Origin: Coniferiporia sulphurascens
Lineage: Eukaryota; Basidiomycota; Agaricomycetes; Hymenochaetales; Hymenochaetaceae
Direction of reading: 5' to 3'
DNA length: 64,000 nt
Assembly (NCBI GenBank): GCA_002794785.1
Contig: NBBA01000014.1
Span: 1,270,681-1,334,680 of the forward strand
How positions within the stretch are numbered: the stretch's first letter is position 1; each line of letters begins with the position of its first letter. A program made the translations under genes and the position numbers. Under the pieces are notes generated by a model, which had not been told where the DNA came from, ran no database searches, and worked only from the letters and a program-made list of their open reading frames with translations. Positions 32,901 through 43,190 of this stretch are shown piece after piece.

Positions 32901-33761
32901 ATGATATTTTTCAGTTTGTTCCTCATGACACTGCTCGGCTCATCGAGCTCCAAGGCGGGAACGAAAGTTTCATTAAGCGCTTGGATTTCATTTTTGATCA
33001 GGTTGGCGGCAACATTCGCTGACTCTTGTCACTACTGATTTAATCCCCTACGTTAAGGACTACTTTGATGTGACAGACGAACCTTCGCAGCAGATACCTT
33101 TCATGTACCACTATGCGGATCGTCCTGGCTTGAGCACGCAGCGCTCTCGCGAGGTGATCGCGGCTGATTTCAACACTACTGTTAACGGAATCCCCGGAAA
33201 CGACGGTTTGTATCTGCAGTCCCTCCGATACAATATGCCAACTAACTCCGTTTATTAGACTCAGGTTCGGTGCTTTTTTTGTTTTGCTTTCGCTTCGAGT
33301 TTCGTAATGGCGAGCTGTATCTTCCCTCAGGTGCCATGGCTAGCTACACGTTCTTTTATTTAGCGGGTTTATATCCTGTCCCAGCGACGCGCCAGTTTCT
33401 CCTCTCCTCGCCGTTTTTCCCACAGATTTCCTTTTTCAACCCGCTTTTCAACTCAACGACAACTATTGTCGCTAATGGGTTTCAAGGCAATCCAAGCAAC
33501 GGGACGGGCGGTCACGTTTTCGTTGAGGTGAATATCAGACCTTTTTTTATCCAGTCCCTGATCTTGACGCACAAATACACAATCTTTATCAGAGCGTCAG
33601 AGTAAACGGCGAAAAGTACAAGTCAAACTGCTACTTGGACTGGGATGTTTTTCATGAACGGATCGACAGTCGAGCTTCAGCTTTCCAGTGATATCACTCT
33701 GGGTTGTGGTAGTGGTCCCGATGCCCTCCCACCTTCATTGTCAACTGGTGGCTTTAACTAG
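29988..33761 (+). CDS. secreted GH92 alpha-1,2-mannosidase
   Basis: Exo-acting, calcium-dependent alpha-mannosidase family that trims mannose from N-glycans. The start has a signal peptide (GVLFSLFVCVVSARA). Family blocks in order: DPLSLVNVFIGTTNGGNVFPG/ATVPHGMVKVGMDTDS, AGYDANSSFNATGFSQLHDSGTGG, RYTFPESSTEPRIVVDITND, VSYISADQACANAESEIP, LYRTHISPADYTGENP, NWDTFRTLYPLFS, GWLPECRGATAQQ, ESSPIVYSQYVPHDTARLIEL, and SGAMASYTFFYLAGLYPVP toward the C-terminus. At least 15 short introns are needed, and each fits GT-AG with conserved phase where checked. The stop is TAG at 33759-33761. No anchor is seen, so it is secreted. It sits beside the transporters and the peptidases. Confidence 0.92.
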
Positions 33762-34417
33762 TGGCCTTTGAGTGTAAACACAAAATAAGTGGTTGTAAGG
33801 TGGTTGGGTGATACTTAATGTAGTGACCGGTAAGTGTTTGGGATTTCATGTACTACTCGGCTTCAATGTTTCAGCGGAATTGAGACAACTTCTCTTGAGC
33901 GCTCTGGACACGCAGATTGGTTCCCTAGTATGGGAAATATTTTGATAGCTGTGATCGAAGTTTACTGTAGTCGGACTATCATAGAAAGTTTGGCTGAAGT
34001 CCCAGAACTGCAAGGCCTTCCTTCTACTTAATATTGAGCAGACCCAGAGATGCATTACTGAAGGAACTTTGGCCCTTGCTAAAATACACTCGGAAAAGTC
34101 AGGGATACATTCAAAAATACTGAGATAATCGGACACGTTGGATTATTGAGCCGTCAGATGCTAACTATCGTCAATAGCGAATCCGTACTAATACACGCAT
34201 CGAAAATAAACCCCGACGCACCAATCGGGAAGTCGGCCATACCAAGCTCACATTAGAAGACTTTTCGCAGGGCTTAACTTTTATACGCTGTCCATATCTA
34301 CACATCCTCATGGTTTCGCCCCAGTACGTGACGCGTGTCTCTGGCGTGTGAAGGAAAGATGGCCGGCAAGGTCCCTAGTACGTGGTAATAAAGTTCTTGG
34401 TTTACGGTACCGAAGGA
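33762..34417. other. intergenic region, no gene seen
   Basis: Sequence between the GH92 stop and the tRNA gene. Short frames only, with no family content. Confidence 0.5.
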
Positions 34418-34508
34418 GACTCGATGGTGTAGTGGTTATCACGTTTGTCTCACACCTTTCACAAAAGGAGTGCACAAGAGGTCTCCGGTTCGAGACCGGG
34501 TCGAGTCA
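34418..34508 (+). tRNA. tRNA-Val (anticodon CAC) with 18-nt intron
   Basis: The acceptor stem GACTCGA (34418-34424) pairs with TCGAGTC (34501-34507), with discriminator A. The T arm is CCGGTTCGAGACCGG. The anticodon stem TTTGT pairs with ACAAG (34474-34478). The seven-base loop is CT-CAC-A-C once an 18-nt intron (34455-34472) is removed at the usual place after position 37. The mature length is 73 nt. Reads valine GUG codons. Confidence 0.9.
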
Positions 34509-34729
34509 GTGTTTTTCCTTCACTCCAATAGAGAAAGAAATTGCGAGTGATTTGTTTTTTACTTGAAGTGGAGTACTTTACGATGTAGGATATGTTTTCT
34601 TGTTTGAGGGGATTATAGTTTTGAATTCAATTGGAGCTCGCGCGTTCGAAGCACGTGATACATCCAAATAAAGCCTACCGAGGAAGAGACAAAGAACGAA
34701 AGAAAACCTGCAGCAACGAGGGAAAGGCG

Positions 34730-35210
34730 ATGATCAGTCTCAAGGGCACGCTCAATGTATGTTCATACGACGTTTTCTTATGCCTTTCTAATGTTGTCGC
34801 AGGTTATTGACAACTCGGGGGCCCTGCTCGTCGAATGCGTCAATGTCCTGAAGCACAAGGTCAATCACGGCTATGGTGGAGTCGGTGACGAGATCGTTTG
34901 CGTGGTCAAGCGCGCTCGTCCCATCCCTGCCACTGCCTTGCTTTCATCGACCGCTGTAAAAGTAAAGCAAGGTGATGTGCGCAGGGCCCTCATTGTGCGC
35001 ACCAAGAAACCCGCGGCGAGACCAGACGGCCGCATCGTCAAGTTCGATGACAATGCGTGCGTCTTGCTCAACAACAAAAAAGAGATGCTAGGAACTCGCA
35101 TTGGTGGGCCCGTGAGCGCAGAGTTAAGGACGAAGGGCTGGGGGAAGGTGTTGAGTTTGGCTCCGAAGGTGGGTGCTTTGAGGCTAACGAGAAGCTTGTA
35201 TACTGACTGA
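34730..35210 (+). CDS. MRPL38: mitochondrial ribosomal protein uL14m
   Basis: A protein of the large mitochondrial ribosomal subunit that binds rRNA at the subunit interface. Two exons (34730-34756, 34803-35210) split by a 46-bp intron encode 144 residues, the usual length for L14. Motifs are the N-terminal strand [56 protein letters not shown] and [13 protein letters not shown] near the C-terminus. The sequence matches the bacterial/mitochondrial L14 form rather than cytosolic uL14 (RPL23). The short first exon follows a purine-rich leader. The symbol uses the yeast name. Confidence 0.9.
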
Positions 35211-35636
35211 ATTACGAAGGTATTATAATCATCGAGCGGTTGTTAGACGCCCCTATTGTGTAACTTACCTTAACACTCCTAAACTTTGATGCTACATTGG
35301 ACTTGTTCCCTCGCTCTGTGGTTACACTGTATTAAACAGATAGCCTGCTCTGGTTAACCATCGCTACGGATGGATGTCATGCAGTACGTGTGAATACAGG
35401 ATTTCAGTGCAGGGAGGAGAGGTCAACTTGTCTTCCGATCATCACGCTTCTGAGTCACTCGCGTATCATCTAATGAAGCTCCCGGAAGCTGATAGCGCTG
35501 AATTGAATTTATAGAGGCTTATACTAGCTGAGCCTCACGACGCCCTGCGCAGAAGCACAGCATCGAATTGACGCCCTTGAATGTGTTAAATGCACTGCGG
35601 TTGGTGTGAAAGTCTACTTCGATCCACTTTCCAGTT
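35211..35636. other. intergenic region, no gene seen
   Basis: About 425 bp separating the uL14m stop and the first likely ATG of the AAA ATPase. No motif of note. Confidence 0.45.
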
Positions 35637-38331
35637 ATGTCCCTACCCTACGCTGGCCCGTATACAGCCTCAGTCCCAGTGTATCTACCTCCATCCCAAG
35701 GTACGCCGCGGACCGCGTCCATCCTCTCGCATGGGCTCACCGTCTCGCTCTCCTGCGTCGCATTCCAATTTTTCTTAAAGACTGGGGCCAGCACATCCGC
35801 TCAGCACGGGTGCACCAGTCGACATGCCGACTCAAGCATATCGAGCTGTATTGACTGTGAGCTCGTAGAGTCATCTCTTTTAGTGTGATTAACGAGAAGA
35901 CAGGGTGGAGGAGGCGTCCCGGGTGTTGGACCAGGAGATTCTACTTTTGTCCAGGTTCCCGAAGAGCTGCATGGGACGCGACTAGAAGTGAAGTGCATAG
36001 ATATGGTGTTTGATAGGTTCTCGCAGCAATTCGTCGCCCGCGAACGTGCTCCACAGGAAGTGAACACTGTCACGGTTGACCCGTACGCCGAGTACGCCTT
36101 TACTTTTCACCGCACAATCGGACCGGGATCTTTCTCCAAGGCATTCTTCGACATTAGGAGCTTTGCATCTGCGGAACGTGTGCGCGGATGCTATTGGCAA
36201 GGTCGAGGGCATTTCCTGGACTGCAAAGCCTTTAAGGGTGCGATCGACAGCAACTTGTTGACCACCGTATAGGCGCTCAGGAGACTAATTTGTATACTTT
36301 CAGGTCGATCATGAGACCTTCCTCGTGTTCCTCCTAGAATTGCAAGCGCGCATCAAGCTCCTCGAGGCTAAAGGAGATAAAACGGAAGAAGAATCAATCA
36401 CACACGCACACCTCGCGTTTTTCGAGTCATTCATCCGGACCGAGTTCGCATCGACGCTCAGCGAAATCGAAGCACTCCTGGCTCAGAATGAAATCACTTT
36501 CAACCTGCTCTGGGCAATTTTGAAACCGCGCACGGTCCTGTATACGAAATGTCAGAACACAGGTGAACCTCGTGCTGTCCGGCTTTCGGAAGCAAATATA
36601 GTGGAAAACAACGGTTACCCGTATTGGCAGCTCAATATCGAGTACACGGAATACAACGCTCAACATGGCAGTGCCGCGGTGAATGCAGAAAGACGGGATA
36701 GTGCTACGCCACTCCGAATCCCAAAGTTCGGTCTTGTGGTAGTACAGCATCAACCGTCTATTAGTGTCTTTAAGGGCACGGTAAAGATTACTAGTCTGCA
36801 AATATACCCTTTAAAGTATCATCCAAACACAGATGAAATGACTGACATGCTCGTCTCCCGGGGGAGAAAATGGGTGTCCTTGCAAGGTGGCATTCGTCAC
36901 ATGCAGTACAACAAACCTCGTTCGTGGCTTGATCAGCAATCAGGAAGTTTGGTCAGTTTTACCTATTATGCTCTCGTTTTGAAATCTTGGCTTAACGTAT
37001 GTAACAGCCAAAAGAGCGCATTATAATTGACCGAGGTAAAACTACACGGGTTGACACCTTCCAAGACGCTTAGTCTGTTTTCTGCAGAACTGTATGTGAC
37101 TGAAGGGAGCAACGGACGCGGCAATGCAATCTCACAGGTCACGAAGACGCTTAGTGGCGAAAATTTGTGGGATGTAACTAACATGGGCATTTACACTCCA
37201 CCAAACTTAGACCTCGTAGATCAGTTCGTACCGGAATTTACTGAGTCGGACGAGGACTTAGCCACGAGGATTTTCTCATCGCCAATTCCTGTCTCTACGC
37301 ATTCAGTCTCACTGAGAAGCGTTGGCGTACGTACTTTGCATCTCGTTGTATACCGTGGTGCTAAATCGAGCAGTCATGGTTGGTGTTAGCCATGTTTCTC
37401 CAGTCCAATGGAACGACGAGCCTTTTTCCAATCTTATCCTTTCTGGAAATCAGAAAGCTCTCGTCAGGGCTCTGGTTGAAACATACTACGCATCCAAGAC
37501 CGTCACTGATACGCGTTTCGATGACTTTGTCCAAGGAAAGGGACAAGGACTTGTCATAAACTTATTTGGAAATCCTGGGGTAGGAAAAACATTGACAGCT
37601 GAGGCGGTTAGCGAGTGTGAGTTGCTAGCCCTTTGTCCCATTTGCTCCTAACGGGAACTGATATTGCGTCTAGTCGTGCGCAAGCCTCTTCGTGTGGTCG
37701 GAGCGTCCGAGCTTGGTCCAACATCGGTTAATCTCGATAACCAACTGAGCACTATCTTCAAAGACGCAGCGCGCTGGGGTGCCATCGTGCTCATTGATGA
37801 AGCTGATGTGTTCCTGGAGGAGCGTTCCCTGCACGATCTGCAGCGTAACGCAATGGTTGCCGTGTTCTTACGTCATCTTGAGTATGCTTTCTTCTCTTTC
37901 GATGCTCCGCCAGGTCCGACACTAGTACTGAAGCTTACATCAGATATTTCCGCGGGATCCTTTTCCTGACCACTAATCGTGTTCGGACTTTTGATAACGC
38001 GTTCCAATCCCGCATACACGTCTCGCTACGCTATCACGACCTTAGCCTGGACGCAAAACGCAAGATATGGACCGCGTTCCTCGAGAAGGCACATGGTGCA
38101 GCGCCTCTGGGCCAGTCCACCGACTCCAATATAGGGTTTTCAGAGAAAGAGCTAGCGCAACTCTCGGACTGGAAAGTCAATGGACGGCAAATCAAGAACG
38201 CTGTGCGCACTGCGAGCGCCTTGGCGATCAGCTCCGGAGAGGCGCTCGGGTATAAACATCTAGAGCAGGTCCTAGAAATGATGGCGGAATTCGAGAGCGA
38301 TCTGAATGCTGCGCGCTATAACGCGGTGTGA
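35637..38331 (+). CDS. AAA-type ATPase with N-terminal DUF7025 domain
   Basis: A fungal AAA ATPase of the group whose N-terminal half is DUF7025. The N-terminal region includes LEVKCIDMVFDRFSQQF and HAHLAFFESFIRTEFASTL. The DUF7025 core has NEITFNLLWAILKPRTVLYT, TGEPRAVRLSEANI and RGRKWVSLQGGIRHMQYN. The ATPase domain has Walker A GNPGVGKTLTAEAV, Walker B IVLIDEADVF, the sensor-1 region LTTNRVRTFDNAFQSRI and the C-terminal helical part NGRQIKNAVRTASALA. Several introns are required. The exact 5' exons between 35637 and about 35900 are uncertain; an intron about 35700-35780 (GTACGC...AAAG) fits. The stop is at 38329-38331. Substrate and location are unknown. Appears intact. Confidence 0.82.
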
Positions 38332-38960
38332 ATGGATGAAGGATAATCTGGCAATGTATTCTTAACCGCATTGTCCTGTTGTTCGTTTTTCAATGTACAA
38401 AAATGGACGCGAGAAGTGCTAGCATTCGCTAGGTCTAGTGCGGGACTTGTGTGTCGCGATGGTGCATTGAACATAACAATTGTCGCTTACATACGAGTCG
38501 AAGCCCGCCCGTCTTTGCTAGGATCTTCAAGTTGTGAGAAATCGTAAGAGCTTCAATTGCTCTAGCTTATACTGATTCGCCATGATACCACTGGCACTAG
38601 TAGTTTTAATTTGTTGAAGCTGCAGCGTGTGTGCCCTGCTTTATTCCAAGCGTGACAGCTGAACGAATAACTAGAAGAGAAGCTTTTAGACTCTAGGCAA
38701 ATGACGAAATCGTATCAGACCTTAAGAGCAAGATGGATTGATTTTAAGTTGTTCGTCTGGGCCGGCAAAGCTCTAACGTGACGAGAAATCGTGACCATCC
38801 TGGAACATTCGACAATTCACATCACGTGCATTTTCGCTTATGCGAGAGAATATTTGCCGTGTTTTCGTGCTTCTCGGTTTTGCACTCCTCCCACATCCTC
38901 CTCTTCGCTCCTCTGCTCCCGTTCGTTGTTTTTCACCTCTTCTTCTTTGTTGTGCTCGCT
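38332..38960. promoter_or_regulatory. HSP60 upstream region with heat-shock-element-like site
   Basis: Contains GAACATTC at 38803-38810 (GAA-nn-TTC), the core inverted pair bound by heat-shock factor, with another TTC at 38814-38817 nearby. It lies about 150 bp upstream of the HSP60 ATG and is followed by a pyrimidine-rich leader. No gene in the interval. Confidence 0.4.
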
Positions 38961-40914
38961 ATGCATCGTCTTGGGAACCGCTCGTCGACTGCTATCCGTC
39001 GCGCAGCCAAGTCTGCAAAGCCCGTGTTAGCTCGCGGTGCGCACAAGGAGATTAAGTTCTCCAACGAAGGCAGGGCTTCCATTCTTGCTGGTGTGGATAT
39101 CCTAGCCAAGGCTGTCAGCGTCACTCTGGGTCCGAAGGGTGAATAAATAAAATTTTCAATTTGTTATCTTCACTAACTTTTTTTTCATAGGACGCAACGT
39201 CATCATCGAGCAGTCGTTCGGCGGCCCGAAGATTACTAAGGGTACGTACTTATGTTTTACCTTTTGTAGCGTCTTCGAGCTTAGACCGTTATGTAGATGG
39301 TGTCACCGTTGCCAAGTCGATTACTCTGAAAGACAAGTTCGAGAATCTTGGTGCTCGGTAAGATTAACTTTTTTTCACTACGATTGCCACTCTAATACCG
39401 GTGATCTTTCTACTAGTCTCGTGCAGGACGTTGCACAGAAGACGAATGAGATGGCAGGTGACGGTACGACCACCGCGACTGTTCTCGCCCGTGCCATTTA
39501 CGCGGAAGGTGTAAAGAACGTTGCAGCTGGTTGCAACCCGATGGACCTTCGTCGGGGTGCACAGGCTGCTGTTGACCGTGTTGTTGATTTCTTGTCGAAG
39601 AACACTAAAGTTATTACGACGACGGAAGAAATTGCTCAAGTCGCAACCATCTCCGCAAACGGTGATACTCATATCGGTAACCTTATTGCTACGGCCATGG
39701 AGAAGGTCGGCAAGGAGGGTGTCATTACTGTGAAGGAAGGTCGAACAATTGAGGATGAGATTGAGATCACAGAGGGCATGCGCTTCGATCGTGGTTACAT
39801 TTCCCCATACTTCATCACTGATGTCAAGAGTCAGAAGGTCGAGTTTGAGAAACCTTACATTCTCCTCTCCGAGAAGAAGATCTCTCTTCTCCAGGACATC
39901 CTTCCTTCTCTCGAGGCTGCCGCACAGGCGCGGCGCCCGCTGCTTATCATCGCAGAGGATGTGGATGGGGAAGCTCTCGCTGCTTGCATTTTAAACAAGC
40001 TCCGCGGTCAACTCCAGGTTGCTGCTGTCAAAGCTCCCGGTTTCGGCGATAACCGCAAGAGCATCTTGGGCGATCTTGCTATCCTTACCGGCGGCACTGT
40101 CTTCACGGATGAGTTGGATATCAAGCTCGAGCGCGCGACTCCCGACCTCCTCGGTTCGACTGGTTCAGTGACAATTACCAAAGAGGACACTATTTTCCTC
40201 AACGGTGAGGGTGCCAAGGATGGCATTCAGGCGCGCTGCGAGCAGATTCGCTCCGTCCTCATCGATCCAACGACGAGCGAGTACGACAGGACGAAGCTCC
40301 AGGAACGCCTTGCTAAACTCTCGGGTGGGGTCGCTGTTATCAAAGTCGGCGGCTCCAGCGAGGTTGAGGTTGGCGAGAAGAAGGACCGCTACGATGATGC
40401 GCTCAACGCGACCCGTGCCGCTGTTGAGGAGGGTATTCTTCCCGGCGGTGGCGTCGCGCTTCTCAAGGCCTCATTGTCTCTTCCTATCACTGGCTCCAAC
40501 GGTAGTGGTGCTAACGCATCGTCTGCTACGGATGCTATTCCCACTGCGAACTTCGACCAGGAGCTTGGTGTCGCGATCATTCGTCGCGCATTGAGCCAGC
40601 CGGCGCGCACGATCCTTACGAACGCGGGTGAAGAGGCTTCTGTCATCGTCGGCACGCTCATTTCTCAACATAGTGGTCCGGAACAGTTCGCTCAGGGTTA
40701 TGACGCGAGCAAGGGCCAGTACGTGGACATGATCAAGGCCGGTATCGTCGACCCTCTCAAAGTCGTTCGTACTGCGCTTGTCGATGCTGCGGGTGTTGCA
40801 AGCCTATTGACAACAAGCGAAGCATGTATTGTTGAGGCGGAAGAGAAGGAGAAGCCGATGCCGGGCGGCGGCATGGGCGGTATGGGTGGAATGGGTGGCA
40901 TGGGCGGATTCTAA
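38961..40914 (+). CDS. hsp60: mitochondrial chaperonin HSP60 (GroEL type)
   Basis: ATP-dependent folding chamber of the mitochondrial matrix. Four exons (38961-39138, 39191-39241, 39297-39357, 39417-40914) give 595 residues, the normal size. The first about 30 residues are Arg/Ser/Ala-rich with no acidic residues, a mitochondrial presequence. Diagnostic motifs are [66 protein letters not shown], and [18 protein letters not shown] (the chaperonin signature). The C-terminal tail is GGM repeats ([12 protein letters not shown]...F), as in GroEL. The last exon carries most of the gene. An HSE-like site lies upstream. Confidence 0.97.
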
Positions 40915-41900
40915 GCAGCTAGAAGGTGTTCGTTTCTTTATGGTCTTGTGTCGAAAAGTATTTTCGCTCGGGGACGACGAACGCGCGATCGCTCAACGTT
41001 GCTCCTTGGTTTAGTATGGCATATTCATTCGCAACATCTATGTATATTTACACTATAATGCATATCAATCAATCCCTGCTCTTTTCCATGCTACCTCGGT
41101 TTGAGATTTATTGGGTCACTTGCGCTTCCGATGTGAAATAGAACGACTCGAAAGTAACGTAGTGTGATAACTAGTGACCAATAAACAGGATCTCATTTAC
41201 CAGTCTCGCCCATCCTCAATATTGTTATTCCCTGGTGACGATTTAAACTAAGAGAAACGCGTGTCGTTTTCAATCAAATATGTACGACTAGATATCAGTA
41301 CAAGTCGGAGTGGAAAATGTGATGAACCGGCGGTGTATGTACATTCCATACAGAAATAGGGACTCATTGGTATTAAAACAGTACTACTGGACGGGTCAAC
41401 CGCATTAAGACTTATCTATTCAATGTCTCGCTTCGTAGCTGTAGTGGGTGTAGCACCCTCAGCAGGCGACAAGGATAGACGTACACAATCCACTAGTCCT
41501 GAACGGCTAAGTCATCGAAGATACTTGCACGCAGGATTTTGACGATGACCCCTACTTCAACTATTAGGCAAGGTGACACCGCACATTGCAGCCCCACAAA
41601 CCTCTCGTAGAAGAGACCGTTCGTTTGCAAATGTCACGAGCGGAAAAGAGGGCTAAGCACAGCGATATCCCTCGAGACACCAGGGAAAATCGGGTCTGTC
41701 GGTTTACCTTCGAAATAGGTCAAGAATTTAGGAATTAATTCAGGGAAGCCGCTTGGTCTTTATGGGCGTGATATTTTGGGTACGTGTACGGGAGTACATA
41801 TACAGCGTGGAGAGAACAGGGGGGAGATGCGGATGCAAGGACAAACCAATGCAGTAATAATGTAGAACCGAAGAGAGAAATACGTCGACAAAAGACACAA
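40915..41900. other. convergent intergenic region
   Basis: Just under 1 kb between the 3' ends of HSP60 (plus) and RPP1 (minus). No supported coding frame, tRNA or repeat was seen. Confidence 0.5.
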
Positions 41901-42623
41901 TCAGTCGAAAAGACCGAAACCCTGCGCGGAAAGTCCATGTAAGCTTCGTCAAGAGGTGTAACAGAATCGAAGAGACGTACCATGTCGTCGTCACTCTCCT
42001 CTTTCTCCTCCTCCTTCTTCTCTTCCTCCTTCGGGGCCTCGGCAGCAGCAGCAGCAGCAGCCGGAGCACCGCCAGCGGAGGCGGCGACGGGGGCTCCACC
42101 GCCCGCACCGATGTTAGAAAGAAGCTCTTTCACGTTCTTTCCCTCGAGTGCCTTAGCGAGGAGGGATGCCCAGATCGGCTCAACCTCGACGGACGCGGCG
42201 GTCGTCAGAGCAATGATCTTGTCCGCCTATTATAGGAGTCAGACACACTCAGAAAGAATGAACTGAACCGAGCGTACGGTGATTTCAATGCCATCGTCGG
42301 CAAGGATGAGAGCAGCGTACGAAGTGGCGAGGTCGACGGAAGCCTGGTAGAACAAGAATTGTCAGCTAAGTTCACGATGCACCCCGGAGCTTTGCAAACA
42401 GCTTCGCTAGCGGTCTTGCTTTCCCGAAGACACCCCTAGGCATCCAGCACGACCGCTCCGCAAGCATTGACAAGCCAGTGTGCCATTTCAGCAAATCGTC
42501 CCGTCAGCCGACATCCAGAGTCATCCGCATCCATCCATCGTCTTCCACCATCCTAAACCGACCCAAATACATTCTCTGGCAGAAGGAAGGCTCCAGGACA
42601 GTGAGAGACGTCGAACTCACCAT
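41901..42623 (-). CDS. RPP1: 60S acidic ribosomal protein P1
   Basis: Stalk protein of the large subunit that recruits translation GTPases. Exons 42621-42623, 42278-42343, 41981-42226 and 41901-41921 give 111 residues, typical for P1. The first coding exon is only the ATG, directly followed by GTGAGT and a 277-bp intron. The protein has [21 protein letters not shown], then [30 protein letters not shown], an Ala/Gly hinge, an acidic [16 protein letters not shown] run and the C-terminal MGFGLFD shared by all P proteins. That tail is reached only through the last intron (41922-41980). Divergent from ATG7. Confidence 0.95.
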
Positions 42624-43190
42624 TTGGGAAGTGTTGTGGGCGTGTAGCGTCGTGAGCTAGAGCGAGGCTATCGTTGTTCTCACCGCAATCCGCACTCGCT
42701 TCGCAAGTGAGGACCACGTGACTTGCACTTTCCTTTTCACGGCAGAACCCGAAATAAACTCAACCCTCCTCATACTTAAACGCCCCGAAAAGTTGAACAG
42801 GTGTATCTGGTTTTGTATTTCGTACCTGTGTTGCAAAGATAGTACCTTTTCACCAGCGGGCTCCTTCTTTACCACTATTCGCTCTTTTAGTCTTGCTCAC
42901 TGATACTGAAGGTTGTACCATTAATAACCGCCGGCACATCACCTGAGTAACTATCTCATCAGTCACCGTGGAACGACTCCTAGTGTTGTAAAAAAGGTCT
43001 CTTTGGAGTTGCGTCACGGGAAGTACTACCATCAAGAATATATTTTGTGCAACAGGTAACTTTAGGGTTTGAACCGGAGGCATATATCGCGTCGGCTTTG
43101 GCCGGTACCGTGTCGCGGTCGTGCAGCTGCGGGTACGACCCCTGCGCCGTCCAATCGCGTCTCTAATACCTCCCGCCATCGCGACTAGCA
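42624..43190. promoter_or_regulatory. divergent upstream region of RPP1 and ATG7
   Basis: A 567-bp shared upstream region. The RPP1 leader side is pyrimidine-rich on the minus strand, as usual for ribosomal protein genes. No clear TATA box. No additional gene. Confidence 0.4.

Noticed and set aside
42344..42620. Intronic C/D snoRNA in RPP1
   Set aside because: Box-like words occur but there is no proper C/D pairing with terminal stem; left only as a check.
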